Source: an uncultured Dehalococcoidia bacterium
GTDB taxonomy: Bacteria; Chloroflexota; Dehalococcoidia; Lucifugimonadales; UBA1127
NCBI GenBank assembly: GCA_951812285.1
Contig: OX638292.1
Location: 678,774 to 742,773 of the forward strand
Direction of reading: 5' to 3'
Length of the DNA: 64,000 nucleotides
The position numbers and the translations under genes were made by a program. The first letter of the stretch is position 1, and each line of letters begins with the position of its first letter. Below, in pieces: positions 1-7,173 of this stretch. The notes below the pieces were generated by a model. It was given only the letters and a program-made list of their open reading frames with translations, had not been told where the DNA came from and ran no database searches.

Positions 1-1
1 G

Positions 2-904
2 GTGGGAGACACGGTAGTTGTCGAGAGAGCGGGCGAGGTGATACCTCAGGTGGTGCGGAGCCTGCCGGAGCATCGCCCGGCGGACTCGGTGGCGTTTGCG
101 ATGCCGGTCGAGTGCCCGACGTGCGGCAGCCGGGTGCTGCGGGCGGAAGGGGAGGCAGCGCACTACTGCACCAACGCCTCGTGTCCGGCGCAGTTGGCGG
201 AGCACATCTTCCACTTCGTCTCCAAGGGCGCCATGGACATTGACGGCATGGGGCCGAAGATCGCCACGTCGTTGCTGGAGTCCGGGCTGATTACGGACGT
301 AGCGGACATCTACTCGCTGCAGATGGAAGACCTTGTGCAGCTGGACCGAATGGGGGAGTTGCTGGCGGCAAAGCTGCTCCGGAACATCGAGGAGAGCAAG
401 GAGCGGCCGCTGCACCGGCTGCTTGTCGCGCTGGGCATTATGCTTGTGGGCGGCGAGGTGGCGGAGCTGCTGGCGTCGGCGTTCGGGGACATGGACCGGC
501 TGCGGGAGGCGTCGGAGGAGGAGTTGACGGCGATCCCGGGCGTCGGGCCGAAGATTGCGGCTAGCGTGGCGGGGTTCTTCGCGGATGAGGGCAACGTGCG
601 GCTCGTGGAGAAGCTGCGTGCGGCGGGTGTGCGGATGGACGCGGTCGAGGCGCCCGCGCCGGCGGAGGGACTGCCGATGTCCGGCATGGTCTTCTGCTTT
701 ACGGGGACGCTCGCAGCCATGCCGCGCTCGCAGGGGGAGGAGCTCGTGCGGTCGCTTGGTGGGGCGGCGTCGGGGTCGGTGACGAAGAAGACTACGCACC
801 TCGTTGTGGGAGCGGAGCCAGGGGCGTCGAAGGTCACGCAGGCTGCCAAATACGGCACGCAGGTGCTTGGCGAGGAGGAGTTCCTCGCGATGCTGCCAGG
901 GTAG
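2..904 (+). CDS. ligA: NAD-dependent DNA ligase, C-terminal part (5' end outside window)
   Basis: The visible 300 residues are the C-terminal half of bacterial NAD+-dependent DNA ligase, which seals nicks in replication and repair. In order: the end of the OB fold (GDTVVVERAGEVIPQV at residues 2-17), a four-Cys zinc finger (C38, C41, C56, C61), helix-hairpin-helix repeats (about 75-195, including IPGVGPKIA) and a BRCT domain (about 225-298, starting near MVFCFTGTL). The adenylation domain lies upstream of the window, so the coordinate start is only the window edge. It is followed after 69 bp by pth on the same strand. Identification is secure. Confidence 0.97.
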   Translation: MGDTVVVERAGEVIPQVVRSLPEHRPADSVAFAMPVECPTCGSRVLRAEGEAAHYCTNASCPAQLAEHIFHFVSKGAMDIDGMGPKIATSLLESGLITDVADIYSLQMEDLVQLDRMGELLAAKLLRNIEESKERPLHRLLVALGIMLVGGEVAELLASAFGDMDRLREASEEELTAIPGVGPKIAASVAGFFADEGNVRLVEKLRAAGVRMDAVEAPAPAEGLPMSGMVFCFTGTLAAMPRSQGEELVRSLGGAASGSVTKKTTHLVVGAEPGASKVTQAAKYGTQVLGEEEFLAMLPG

Positions 905-973
905 GGACTGTCTTCTCTTGAGTCCCAGCCGTCGGTGCGGTCCGATGAGGGCCATGCAAGCAGGAATGTGAGA

Positions 974-1564
974 ATGAAGGTCATAGTGGGTTTGGGGAAT
1001 CCCACGCCCAAGTACGCCAATACGCGTCACAACGTCGGGGCGATGACGGTGGACCAGCTGTGCAAGCAGTGGGGGATCTCACTGGAGCGCAAGAACAGGT
1101 ACGTGCTGCTCGGGCAGGGGTGGGTTGATGGGGCGGAGATCGCGCTGGCGAAACCCCGCTCGTTCATGAACCTGAGCGGTGAGCCGGTGGCGTACCTGAC
1201 GGCGCGCCTGAGGGTGAAACCGCAGGACATGCTCATCGTGTATGACGACATGGACCTGCCGCTTGGGGTGACGCGGGTGCGCGCCGAGGGCGGCCACGGC
1301 GGGCACAACGGGATGCGCTCCATCATCGACACGCTGGGGAAGCAGGACATCCCACGACTGCGGCTCGGCGTGGGGCGGTCGCCGGTGGACGACCCGATCC
1401 GGCATGTGCTGGGCGGGTTCACGGACTCGGAGGCTGCGGCCGTCGAGCGGCTGCTGGCGCGGGCTGCCGAGGCGGCGGCGTGCTTCGTGGCGGAGGGCGT
1501 CGAGGCCGCGATGAACCGCTTCAACCAAACGCCCCCGGAGGGCGACGAGGACACCTCCAACTAG
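974..1564 (+). CDS. pth: Peptidyl-tRNA hydrolase
   Basis: This cytosolic esterase releases peptides from peptidyl-tRNA that has dropped off the ribosome. The product is 196 aa, normal for Pth. The N-terminus MKVIVGLGNP, the catalytic His of NTRHNVG (His19), the FMNLSG Asn motif and the YDDMDLP Asp motif are all present. An in-frame start at 935 would add 13 residues without family support, so the ATG at 974 is preferred. It may be co-transcribed with ligA. The C-terminus is acidic (PEGDEDTSN) and probably disordered. Confidence 0.96.
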   Translation: MKVIVGLGNPTPKYANTRHNVGAMTVDQLCKQWGISLERKNRYVLLGQGWVDGAEIALAKPRSFMNLSGEPVAYLTARLRVKPQDMLIVYDDMDLPLGVTRVRAEGGHGGHNGMRSIIDTLGKQDIPRLRLGVGRSPVDDPIRHVLGGFTDSEAAAVERLLARAAEAAACFVAEGVEAAMNRFNQTPPEGDEDTSN

Positions 1565-1634
1565 CCCTCTCTTCCGTTGGGCATGCCCTTGCTGGTGTAT
1601 GATGGCGGGGAAATCCGCACCGCAAGGAGATGCC

Positions 1635-1961
1635 ATGTTGTACGAGCTCCGCACCTACACCGCATGCCCCGGCAAGCTGCCCAACGTCGTCGCGCGGTTC
1701 CGCGACTTCACGGCGGCGAAGTTCACCGAGCACGGCTTTCGCATCATCGGGTTCTGGACGCCGCAGGTTGGCGGGTCCAGCCATGAGCTTATCTACATGC
1801 TGGCGTGGGAGAGCTATGAGGAGCGCAGTCGCTGCTTCGCAGCATTCCGAGAGGACCCGGACCGAGCCAGGGTGTTTGCGGAGTCGGAGAAGGACGGGCC
1901 CATCGTGGCTGACGTCCAGAACGTGATGCTGGCGCCGACGGACTTCTCGCCGCTGAACTAG
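1635..1961 (+). CDS. NIPSNAP-like dimeric alpha-beta barrel protein
   Basis: A 108-aa protein beginning MLYELRTYTACPGKLP. This is the typical opening of NIPSNAP/ABM-fold proteins (dimeric ferredoxin-like barrel), with the later IIGFWTPQVG and YMLAWESYEER segments also typical. The biochemical role of most such proteins is unknown; many sit in catabolic neighbourhoods. The start is set by AAGGAGA at 1624-1630; an upstream in-frame ATG at 1599 lacks this site. It converges on ruvA. Two larger proteins at 10.5-11.9 kb appear to have the same general fold, but sequence similarity to this one is low by eye. Confidence 0.8.
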   Translation: MLYELRTYTACPGKLPNVVARFRDFTAAKFTEHGFRIIGFWTPQVGGSSHELIYMLAWESYEERSRCFAAFREDPDRARVFAESEKDGPIVADVQNVMLAPTDFSPLN

Positions 1962-2037
1962 AAGCTCACGAAGGGGTTCTTGCTTGGGGACGGGTAGGGC
2001 GATTCGTGAATGGCCTTACGGAGTTGAATCGCGTCAC

Positions 2038-2619
2038 TCAACGTTGGGCGATGCGCTGGAGGGCTTGGCGGACCTGCTCCTCGACGGGGAGGGCGGTGTC
2101 GCCACCCGCGGCTGCCTGACGGGCCTCGATGGGGGAGTAGCCGAGGGCCTGGAGGGCCTCGGTGACGGCGTCTGCCGCGCCGGTCATGGGGACGCCGGGG
2201 GCGCCGGCGGTGAAGCCCACGTCCAGCTTGTCCTTTAGCTCAATCACGACGCGTGCGGCGGTACGCTGGCCGAGGCCTGGCGCTTGCGCAAGGGCCTTGG
2301 TATCGCCGGCGGCGATGGCCGCGGCGAGGGTTTCCGCCGACATGGCGGAGAGCATCGAGTGGGCCAGCCTGGGGCCGATGCCGGAGATGCCGATCAGCAG
2401 GGTGAAGAGCCGGAGCGCGTCGTCTGATGGGAAGCCGTGCAGTTCCATGGCGTCGTCGCGGACGACGAGGTGCGTGTGCAGGTGGACCGAGCCGCCTATG
2501 GCGCCGAGGGTTGGGATGGCGGAGGAGGGCACGGAGACGCGGAAGGTGACCCCATGGACGCCCACGTTCACCCAATCGGCGCCGACCGCCTCCAGTGTTC
2601 CCCGCACACCTGAAATCAT
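2038..2619 (-). CDS. ruvA: Holliday junction branch-migration protein RuvA
   Basis: RuvA binds four-way junctions and loads the RuvB motor. The 193-aa product has the N-terminal OB domain (MISGVRGTLEAV), two helix-hairpin-helix motifs (GISGIGPRLA and APGLGQRTAARV) and a C-terminal three-helix domain (about 148-193) that contacts RuvB. It lies 44 bp downstream of ruvC on the same strand. The ruvB gene is not here but at 48.9-49.9 kb, so the usual ruvCAB set is split within this window. Confidence 0.96.
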   Translation of the reverse strand: MISGVRGTLEAVGADWVNVGVHGVTFRVSVPSSAIPTLGAIGGSVHLHTHLVVRDDAMELHGFPSDDALRLFTLLIGISGIGPRLAHSMLSAMSAETLAAAIAAGDTKALAQAPGLGQRTAARVVIELKDKLDVGFTAGAPGVPMTGAADAVTEALQALGYSPIEARQAAAGGDTALPVEEQVRQALQRIAQR

Positions 2620-2663
2620 CTACGGTTTGTCCTCTCGCGTACTTGTGGGTTGTCTGTCACGTG

Positions 2664-3185
2664 CTATGCCAAGGTGTTGAGCCGCTCGTGCTGTAGGTGG
2701 CATAGGGCCACTGCGAGGGCGTCGGTGGCGTCCGCGGGCTCTGGCGGCTTTTGCAGGCCGAGGAGCAGCCCGACCATGGCGGCGACCTGCTGCTTGCTGC
2801 CCTGACCGTAGCCCGATACCGCGTTCTTCACCTGCGTCGGTGGGTAGCGGAAGACGGGCAGACTGTAGTGGGCCGCCGCAAGCAGCGCTACGGCTTGCGC
2901 CTGCCCTACGGCCATCGCGGAGCGGATGCTGGTGCGGTGGCCGCCCCGGCTGGCGACCTCCGGTGGGACGAAGGGCTCCTCGACGGCGACAACGTTCGGG
3001 CTCCACGTCTCCAGCAGCGAGAGAAGCTCCGTGTGGATGCGGTGGAGGCGCTCGCCGATCTCCAGGGAGCGTGGGGCCTTGATGACGCCGGCGGTGACGT
3101 AGGTGGCATCGCCGCGTTCGGCTTCCAGAAGGCCGTAGCCGAACTGGATGGTGCCGGGGTCGATGCCGAGGATGCGCTGGCCCAT
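2664..3185 (-). CDS. ruvC: Crossover junction endodeoxyribonuclease RuvC
   Basis: RuvC resolves Holliday junctions by paired incisions. The 173-aa product starts MGQRILGIDPGT, with the first catalytic Asp at residue 9. It has the VAVEEPF glutamate motif and the C-terminal DATDALAVALCH motif carrying the remaining acidic residues. It sits 7 bp downstream of yebC in the same direction, the common yebC-ruvC-ruvA order. Length and motifs are normal, so the enzyme should be active. Confidence 0.97.
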   Translation of the reverse strand: MGQRILGIDPGTIQFGYGLLEAERGDATYVTAGVIKAPRSLEIGERLHRIHTELLSLLETWSPNVVAVEEPFVPPEVASRGGHRTSIRSAMAVGQAQAVALLAAAHYSLPVFRYPPTQVKNAVSGYGQGSKQQVAAMVGLLLGLQKPPEPADATDALAVALCHLQHERLNTLA

Positions 3186-3192
3186 GGAGCGC

Positions 3193-3951
3193 CTAGGCCG
3201 CCGTCGCGTACTTTTCCAGGACGGCTTCAGGGAAGTCTGCGTTGGTTACGACCTTCTGGACGTCGTCCAGACCCTCGAGGCGGTCCAGCAGCTTGAGAGT
3301 CTGCTCGGCGGCGCGCTCGTCGAGGCCGGCCTGGGTGGTCGGGACGAGGGTGACCTCGGCGGAGAAGGGAGCCAGGCCGGCCTCCTCCAAGGCACGGCGG
3401 ACGGCCTCAAAGTTTTCAGGGGCGGTGCGGACCTCAATGCTGGTTTCGTCGTCGGTGATGTCCTCCGCGCCGTGCTCGATGGCGAGGAGCTCGGCCTCTT
3501 CCATCTGCTCTTCGGAGAGCTGCAGGGTGATGACACCCTTCTGCTCAAACATCCAGCCTACCGAGCCGATCTGCCCCATCTTGCCGTTGTTACGGTCAAA
3601 GACGTTGCGCACCTCCGAGGATGCGCGGTTTCGGTTGTCGGTCACGGCGACGACGATGATGGCGGCGCCGCCGGGGCTGAATCCCTCATAGACCAGCTCT
3701 TCCAGCACAACATCGTCGCCCAACTGACCGGTGGCGCGCTTGATGGCGCGCTCGATGTTGTCGAGGGGCATGTTGTTCTGCTTTGCCTGCTGCACGGCCA
3801 AACGCAGGCGGGGATTCATGTCGGGGTCGCCACCGCCGGCCTTGGCGGCTACGGCGATTTCCTTGGTCAGGCGGGTGAATAACTGGCCGCGCTTGGCGTC
3901 AGCGGCGCCCTTCTGGTGTTTGATTGTGGACCATTTGGAGTGTCCGCTCAC
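3193..3951 (-). CDS. yebC: YebC/PmpR family protein (TACO1-like)
   Basis: A 252-aa protein starting with the family signature SGHSKWSTIKHQKGAADAKR. YebC proteins are either DNA-binding regulators (PmpR type) or, as shown for TACO1 and YebC2, translation factors that help polyproline synthesis; the sequence alone does not decide which. The start is the GTG at 3951, placed directly before SGHSKW and preceded by GAGGAGGT; longer in-frame versions add unrelated residues. It lies between rimM and ruvC, matching the frequent yebC-ruvC linkage. Confidence 0.95.
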   Translation of the reverse strand: MSGHSKWSTIKHQKGAADAKRGQLFTRLTKEIAVAAKAGGGDPDMNPRLRLAVQQAKQNNMPLDNIERAIKRATGQLGDDVVLEELVYEGFSPGGAAIIVVAVTDNRNRASSEVRNVFDRNNGKMGQIGSVGWMFEQKGVITLQLSEEQMEEAELLAIEHGAEDITDDETSIEVRTAPENFEAVRRALEEAGLAPFSAEVTLVPTTQAGLDERAAEQTLKLLDRLEGLDDVQKVVTNADFPEAVLEKYATAA

Positions 3952-4032
3952 GGCCACCTCCTCTGCGGTGCATGGGCTGGCCCACTGTGGCGGGCCTACT
4001 GGGGGCATTCTACAGGCGTCGCTGACGTGAGG

Positions 4033-4554
4033 TCAAAGCAGTCCTGGCACAGTCTCGATGGTGATCACGCCGGTCTCCATGTCCACCTCCTGCACGATAT
4101 CGGGGATGGCCGGGATGAGGTGTTCACCGTCTGCGCCGCGGATTACGTAGACGTCGTTGCTGCCTGTCTCGATGATGTCCGAGAGGGTGCCGAGTTCGCG
4201 GCCCTCCGTGGTGCGCACGGCGAGGCCGATGACCTGGTGCTGGTAGTAGGCGCCCTCGGGCAGGGCAGCGGCCTCCTCAACGGGGGTCTCAAGGAGCTCG
4301 CCGCGGAGGTCGTCGGCGTCCCAGCGAGTGTCTACGCCGCGGAGCTTGATGAGGAGGGACTTGCCCTGCTGAGACGCGCCCTCGCTGACGTAGGTGTCGT
4401 CGCCGATGAGGAAGCGGGCGCCGGGGACAAAGCGGTCGGGAACGTCGCTGAGAGAGGCGATGCGGAGGTGGCCGTGGCGGCCCCACGGGCCGAGGATACG
4501 GGCGGCAACCAAGCGGTCAGGCTGCGGTGAGCGTTCTTCGGATGACGACGGCAT
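4033..4554 (-). CDS. rimM: Ribosome maturation factor RimM
   Basis: RimM binds S19 and assists 30S head maturation. The 173-aa product has the N-terminal RimM domain (ILGPWGRHGHLRI, with the conserved GxxGxxG-type loop) and the C-terminal PRC-barrel (YYQHQVIGLAV..., GTLSDIIETGSNDVYVI). It follows khpA by 26 bp in the rpsP operon. In many bacteria trmD comes next, but here yebC does and no trmD is seen in the window. Confidence 0.95.
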   Translation of the reverse strand: MPSSSEERSPQPDRLVAARILGPWGRHGHLRIASLSDVPDRFVPGARFLIGDDTYVSEGASQQGKSLLIKLRGVDTRWDADDLRGELLETPVEEAAALPEGAYYQHQVIGLAVRTTEGRELGTLSDIIETGSNDVYVIRGADGEHLIPAIPDIVQEVDMETGVITIETVPGLL

Positions 4555-4580
4555 GGGCGGTTCCGGGCCTGCCGCGGGGG

Positions 4581-4808
4581 CTACAGGATCTGGAGGGACG
4601 CGCGGACGCCCTGTTTGATGGCGACCACGCGCAGCAGGACGCGCATGGCCTCAGCGACGCGGCCCTGCTTGCCGATGATGCGCCCCTTGTCGTCGGGGTC
4701 GACATCGAGCTGGATGACGTAAACGCCTTCCTCCTCGACCTGCGTCACCTTGACGGCATCGGGGTTGTGCGCGAGGGACTTGGCAATGTACTCGATGAGC
4801 TCACGCAT
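4581..4808 (-). CDS. khpA: KH-domain RNA-binding protein KhpA (YlqC)
   Basis: A 75-aa single KH domain. The RNA-binding GxxG loop is visible as GKQG inside KGRIIGKQGRVAEAMR. KhpA partners with KhpB/Jag in sRNA and mRNA binding in Gram-positive bacteria. It lies 3 bp downstream of rpsP and upstream of rimM, the standard rpsP-khpA-rimM order, which supports the call in spite of the short length. Confidence 0.94.
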   Translation of the reverse strand: MRELIEYIAKSLAHNPDAVKVTQVEEEGVYVIQLDVDPDDKGRIIGKQGRVAEAMRVLLRVVAIKQGVRASLQIL

Positions 4809-4811
4809 GGG

Positions 4812-5060
4812 TTATGCCTTCTCCAGCACTCCCAGGTTCCGCAGCAGGCGTTGCACCGGCTGAGAAGGTTGGGCGCCGTTCTTCATCCACGCCAGCGCCT
4901 TGTCGGTATCGATCTCCACGGTTGCGGGCTCCGTGCGGGGGTTGTAGAGCCCGACCTGGTCAATGTAGCCGCCGTCGCGCGGGGAGCGGGCGTCCATGAC
5001 GACCACGCGGTAGCTGGGCTGCTTCTTCTTCCCCATTCGGCGGAGGCGGATTCGCAACAT
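4812..5060 (-). CDS. rpsP: 30S ribosomal protein S16
   Basis: An 82-aa protein, beginning MLRIRLRRMGKKKQPSYRVVV, with the classical S16 fold and the DARSPRDGGYI motif. It is the first gene of the rpsP-khpA-rimM group. An AAGGAG site precedes the ATG, and a near-perfect sigma-70 promoter lies at 5099-5128. Identification is certain. Confidence 0.98.
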   Translation of the reverse strand: MLRIRLRRMGKKKQPSYRVVVMDARSPRDGGYIDQVGLYNPRTEPATVEIDTDKALAWMKNGAQPSQPVQRLLRNLGVLEKA

Positions 5061-5098
5061 AGATGTAGAGACTCCTTAAAGGGCTAATAGTCACAGGT

Positions 5099-5128
5099 AT
5101 TATAGGTAGGCATTCTCAATACTGTCAA
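5099..5128 (-). promoter_or_regulatory. Sigma-70-type promoter of the rpsP operon
   Basis: On the minus strand there is an exact TTGACA (5128-5123) and an exact TATAAT (5104-5099), separated by 18 bp. The predicted transcript start lies about 30 nt before the rpsP ATG, leaving a short leader with AAGGAG. It is the best consensus promoter in the window. Confidence 0.85.
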
Positions 5129-5241
5129 ACGCTCCAGCCTACCGTGAATTCAGTATGCAGGACGTGCAGACCGGCACCAGCCAAGGTCTTGCATGTCCCC
5201 TGCAACGATTCCGCGATCCCGAAACCGTTCCGCTTGCACCC

Positions 5242-5625
5242 CTACCAGTGCCAGATGGCGTCGTGGTCGTCGAAGAGACTGGCGAGGTCCGCGCGGGAGA
5301 CAGTCTGGACGCCGTCGCAGAGGTCGTCGGCAGAGATCCCACGGTCGGCGAGATCCTCGGCGACGACGTAGACGGGCGCGCCAGAATTTGCGAGCGCGAT
5401 GACGTCATCGTCGAGGCGCGGGGGCACGCTGAGCTCGACGCCGCCGATGCTCAGGCCGCTGGCGTCCTGGCCCTTGACGGCGTAGTTGACTGCGTTGCTG
5501 CGCAGAAGCACGGAGAGGTCCGCGCCCGCGTTCTTGAGCATGTGGCTCACCCACAGGATGGTGTCATCCTGCTCTTCAATGGTGCCGTGGTAGGCGCGCT
5601 CCACGACAGAGAGAATTCCGGCCAT
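5242..5625 (-). CDS. DsrE-superfamily protein (third gene of trio)
   Basis: A 127-aa small alpha/beta protein of the DsrE/TusB-D superfamily, which carries sulfur as cysteine persulfide in several pathways. It resembles the protein encoded at 6156-6491: both share a (S/T)AD(D/K)L.DGV segment and end in D(A)IWHW or KAVWH. Here the shared segment keeps a Cys (ISADDLCDGV) that is Ala in the paralogue. Start chosen by GGAGG before ATG 5625. It is the last of three consecutive genes, and the heterotrimeric DsrEFH/TusBCD arrangement is an attractive comparison. No TusA or DsrC gene is nearby, so the function stays open. Confidence 0.75.
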   Translation of the reverse strand: MAGILSVVERAYHGTIEEQDDTILWVSHMLKNAGADLSVLLRSNAVNYAVKGQDASGLSIGGVELSVPPRLDDDVIALANSGAPVYVVAEDLADRGISADDLCDGVQTVSRADLASLFDDHDAIWHW

Positions 5626-5661
5626 GATTGCCTCCTAGTTGTGACGTGGGTTGCGCTTGCT

Positions 5662-5694
5662 CCCCCATCTAAACCTTCCCCCTGTGGGGGAAGG
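5662..5694. repeat. Short repeat with perfect 9-bp hairpin (copy 1 of 2)
   Basis: CCCCCATCT followed by CCTTCCCCC-TGT-GGGGGAAGG (stem 5674-5694), between two DsrE-family genes. A second copy with the same CCCCCATCT lead and a varied stem (TCTTCCCCC/GGGGGAAGA) is at 31226-31258. No T-run follows, so it is a repeat with hairpin potential and not a clear terminator. Confidence 0.6.
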
Positions 5695-5705
5695 GATTCA
5701 GGTGG

Positions 5706-6122
5706 CTAGCGCGTCCCGATAATCAGCGTGTTGGTGCTTGCCTGAGACATCTTGAACAGGTCGCCGGGGCCGCCGCGGCGCGGGCCCTCGATCCAGTCAC
5801 CGGCGCCACGCTCGTCGACGCAGAGGCCGCAGTTTATCCAGTCGAGTGCGGGACCGGACTGCGACAACTCGAACAGACCGGCGATGAACCGGGCCGTGCT
5901 GGGGTGGTCCTGCTCCTCGATGCTGGTGCCCTTGACGGGGTTTGGGTGAGGGGCCTGGGCCTTCATGGTCATGTTGACAGCACCCTCGTAGGCGAAGACG
6001 TTGACGTTGATGCCCTTGCGGAGGGCGGCGTCGACGATGCGGAGGGCGGTGGTGGTCGTGCCGGACTCGTACGGCGGGTCCATGAGGGCGATGGTGATTG
6101 TCTTGTCACCTGACGTAGTCAT
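5706..6122 (-). CDS. DsrE-family protein with NCGLCVDERG motif
   Basis: A 138-aa DsrE/TusD-like protein. The N-terminus (TITIALMDPPYESGTTTTALRIVDAAL) is the usual first strand and helix, and the Cys pair in NCGLCVDERG lies where family members carry the persulfide cysteine. The start is supported by AAGGAGG before ATG 6122. As the only member of the trio with this motif it is the best candidate sulfur-carrying subunit. The partner proteins are encoded immediately up- and downstream. Confidence 0.78.
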   Translation of the reverse strand: MTTSGDKTITIALMDPPYESGTTTTALRIVDAALRKGINVNVFAYEGAVNMTMKAQAPHPNPVKGTSIEEQDHPSTARFIAGLFELSQSGPALDWINCGLCVDERGAGDWIEGPRRGGPGDLFKMSQASTNTLIIGTR

Positions 6123-6155
6123 TGTGCTAGTCCTCCTTCGGGATGAGAGTCCGGC

Positions 6156-6491
6156 CTAGTGCCAGACGGCCTTGACGCCGGGCACGGCGAGCATGTCAAC
6201 GAGGGCGTCCACGTCGGACGAGGCGACGCCGTCGGCGAGCTTGTCAGCGGTGATGGCGCGCTCGCGCAGGGAGAAGTCGTCGGCGAGGATCTTGACGGCC
6301 GGCGCGGCGCTCTGGAGCCTGGCGATGGCGTCGTTGGAGATGCCCTTGCGGGCCATAATGACGCCGTTCTGCACCAGGAAGAAGGTGACGTTGTTGCCAG
6401 CCTTACACAGGTCTTCCGCCATCTGATAGAAGTAGGACGTGTCGGCGTACTCGAACGGGTCCCGGGACTCCACTAGTAAGTAGTCTGCCAC
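6156..6491 (-). CDS. DsrE-superfamily protein (first gene of trio)
   Basis: A 111-aa protein starting at a GTG (6491) behind GGGAGGT, reading VADYLLVESRDPFEY. An upstream in-frame ATG at 6524 has no such site. It is paralogous to the product of 5242-5625 (shared ITADKLADGV-like segment and a terminal VWH). Its only Cys (AEDLCKAG) is in an N-terminal helix, so the Cys of the paralogue's shared segment is missing. It is probably a structural partner in a DsrEFH-like assembly, by analogy only. Confidence 0.72.
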   Translation of the reverse strand: MADYLLVESRDPFEYADTSYFYQMAEDLCKAGNNVTFFLVQNGVIMARKGISNDAIARLQSAAPAVKILADDFSLRERAITADKLADGVASSDVDALVDMLAVPGVKAVWH

Positions 6492-6721
6492 AGTTACCTC
6501 CCTTCCTGGCAGTGCGTGATGCACACCATGAATCCTGCGCGTTTTGCGCCTGTGGGTGCGGATAGGATACCTGCGGGATCAAGTTTTGCCAAACGCAGGG
6601 ACTGTCTTCGGCACATGCGGCTACCGTGGGCCTGCCGGATTCCTGGCACGAGTGGCGCTCACATCCCTGGCGAGCCATTCTGGAAGCGCCCTTGCCGCGT
6701 GGAGGTTGATCTTGACTCACT

Positions 6722-6812
6722 TTGTAGCTGATACGGCACATTCTAGCTACAACACGACTGGAAAACTCTCTTGGCCCCGCAACCCAGTATTCTGTTGGCC
6801 AAACCGCGCATC
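6722..6812. repeat. 91-nt duplicated element, copy 1, with inner palindrome
   Basis: It aligns without gaps to 6860-6950 (offset 138), about 80% identical by eye. Near its left end is TTGTAGC-N17-GCTACAA (6722-6752), extendable by one more pair (T/A). The palindrome arms are unchanged between the copies while the loop varies, suggesting a conserved protein site or RNA hairpin. Confidence 0.75.
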
Positions 6813-6859
6813 CTCGTGCAGGTGGGGACGCGGGCACCCCACTTGTTTCGGTGTTCTTC

Positions 6860-6950
6860 TTGTAGCTGATGCGGCACATTTTGGCTACAACACGAATGAG
6901 AAAATGTCTTGACCAGCCTACCAAGTATTCTGTTGGCCGATTCCCGCATC
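6860..6950. repeat. 91-nt duplicated element, copy 2
   Basis: Second copy of the element at 6722-6812. It keeps TTGTAGC and GCTACAA exactly with the same 17-nt spacing; the next pair inward becomes T.G. The right part (AGTATTCTGTTGGCC) is also identical. The middle third has diverged most. Confidence 0.75.
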
Positions 6951-7173
6951 GCTGGGTAGGAGACGTCGCCGGCTACCATCCGGTTGCGGCGCTTCTCTTG
7001 ACTGACGGCCTGCTTGAGCGTGATGAAGCGGTAGTGCATGGAAGAAGGGTAGCGATGAGCGCGGCGTCCGGGCAATGGGTCCGTGTCAGGGTGGCTCGCA
7101 TTGACGCTGTGTGGCCCTCGTCTGATACTGCGGCGCGAGGCCCGGCAGCGGAATCGGCCGGCAAGGAGGAGTA

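Larger units (their letters stand above)
6525..7173. other. 650-bp region without a convincing gene
   Basis: This lies between the divergent DsrE trio and the MmgE/PrpD gene. It has lower GC than its surroundings and holds the 91-nt duplication described separately. The open frames here are low quality and come from the repeats. It probably contains both divergent promoters; I could not place them with confidence. Confidence 0.6.

Noticed and set aside
3952-4008. Longer YebC N-terminus from the upstream ATG at 4008
   Set aside because: Nineteen extra residues are unrelated to the family; a strong ribosome site stands just before the GTG that begins SGHSKW.
6403-6924. A 173-codon minus-strand frame upstream of the DsrE trio
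   Set aside because: Its internal peptide repeat (VVA.MCRISYK) simply translates the 91-nt DNA duplication, and it overlaps the first DsrE gene.
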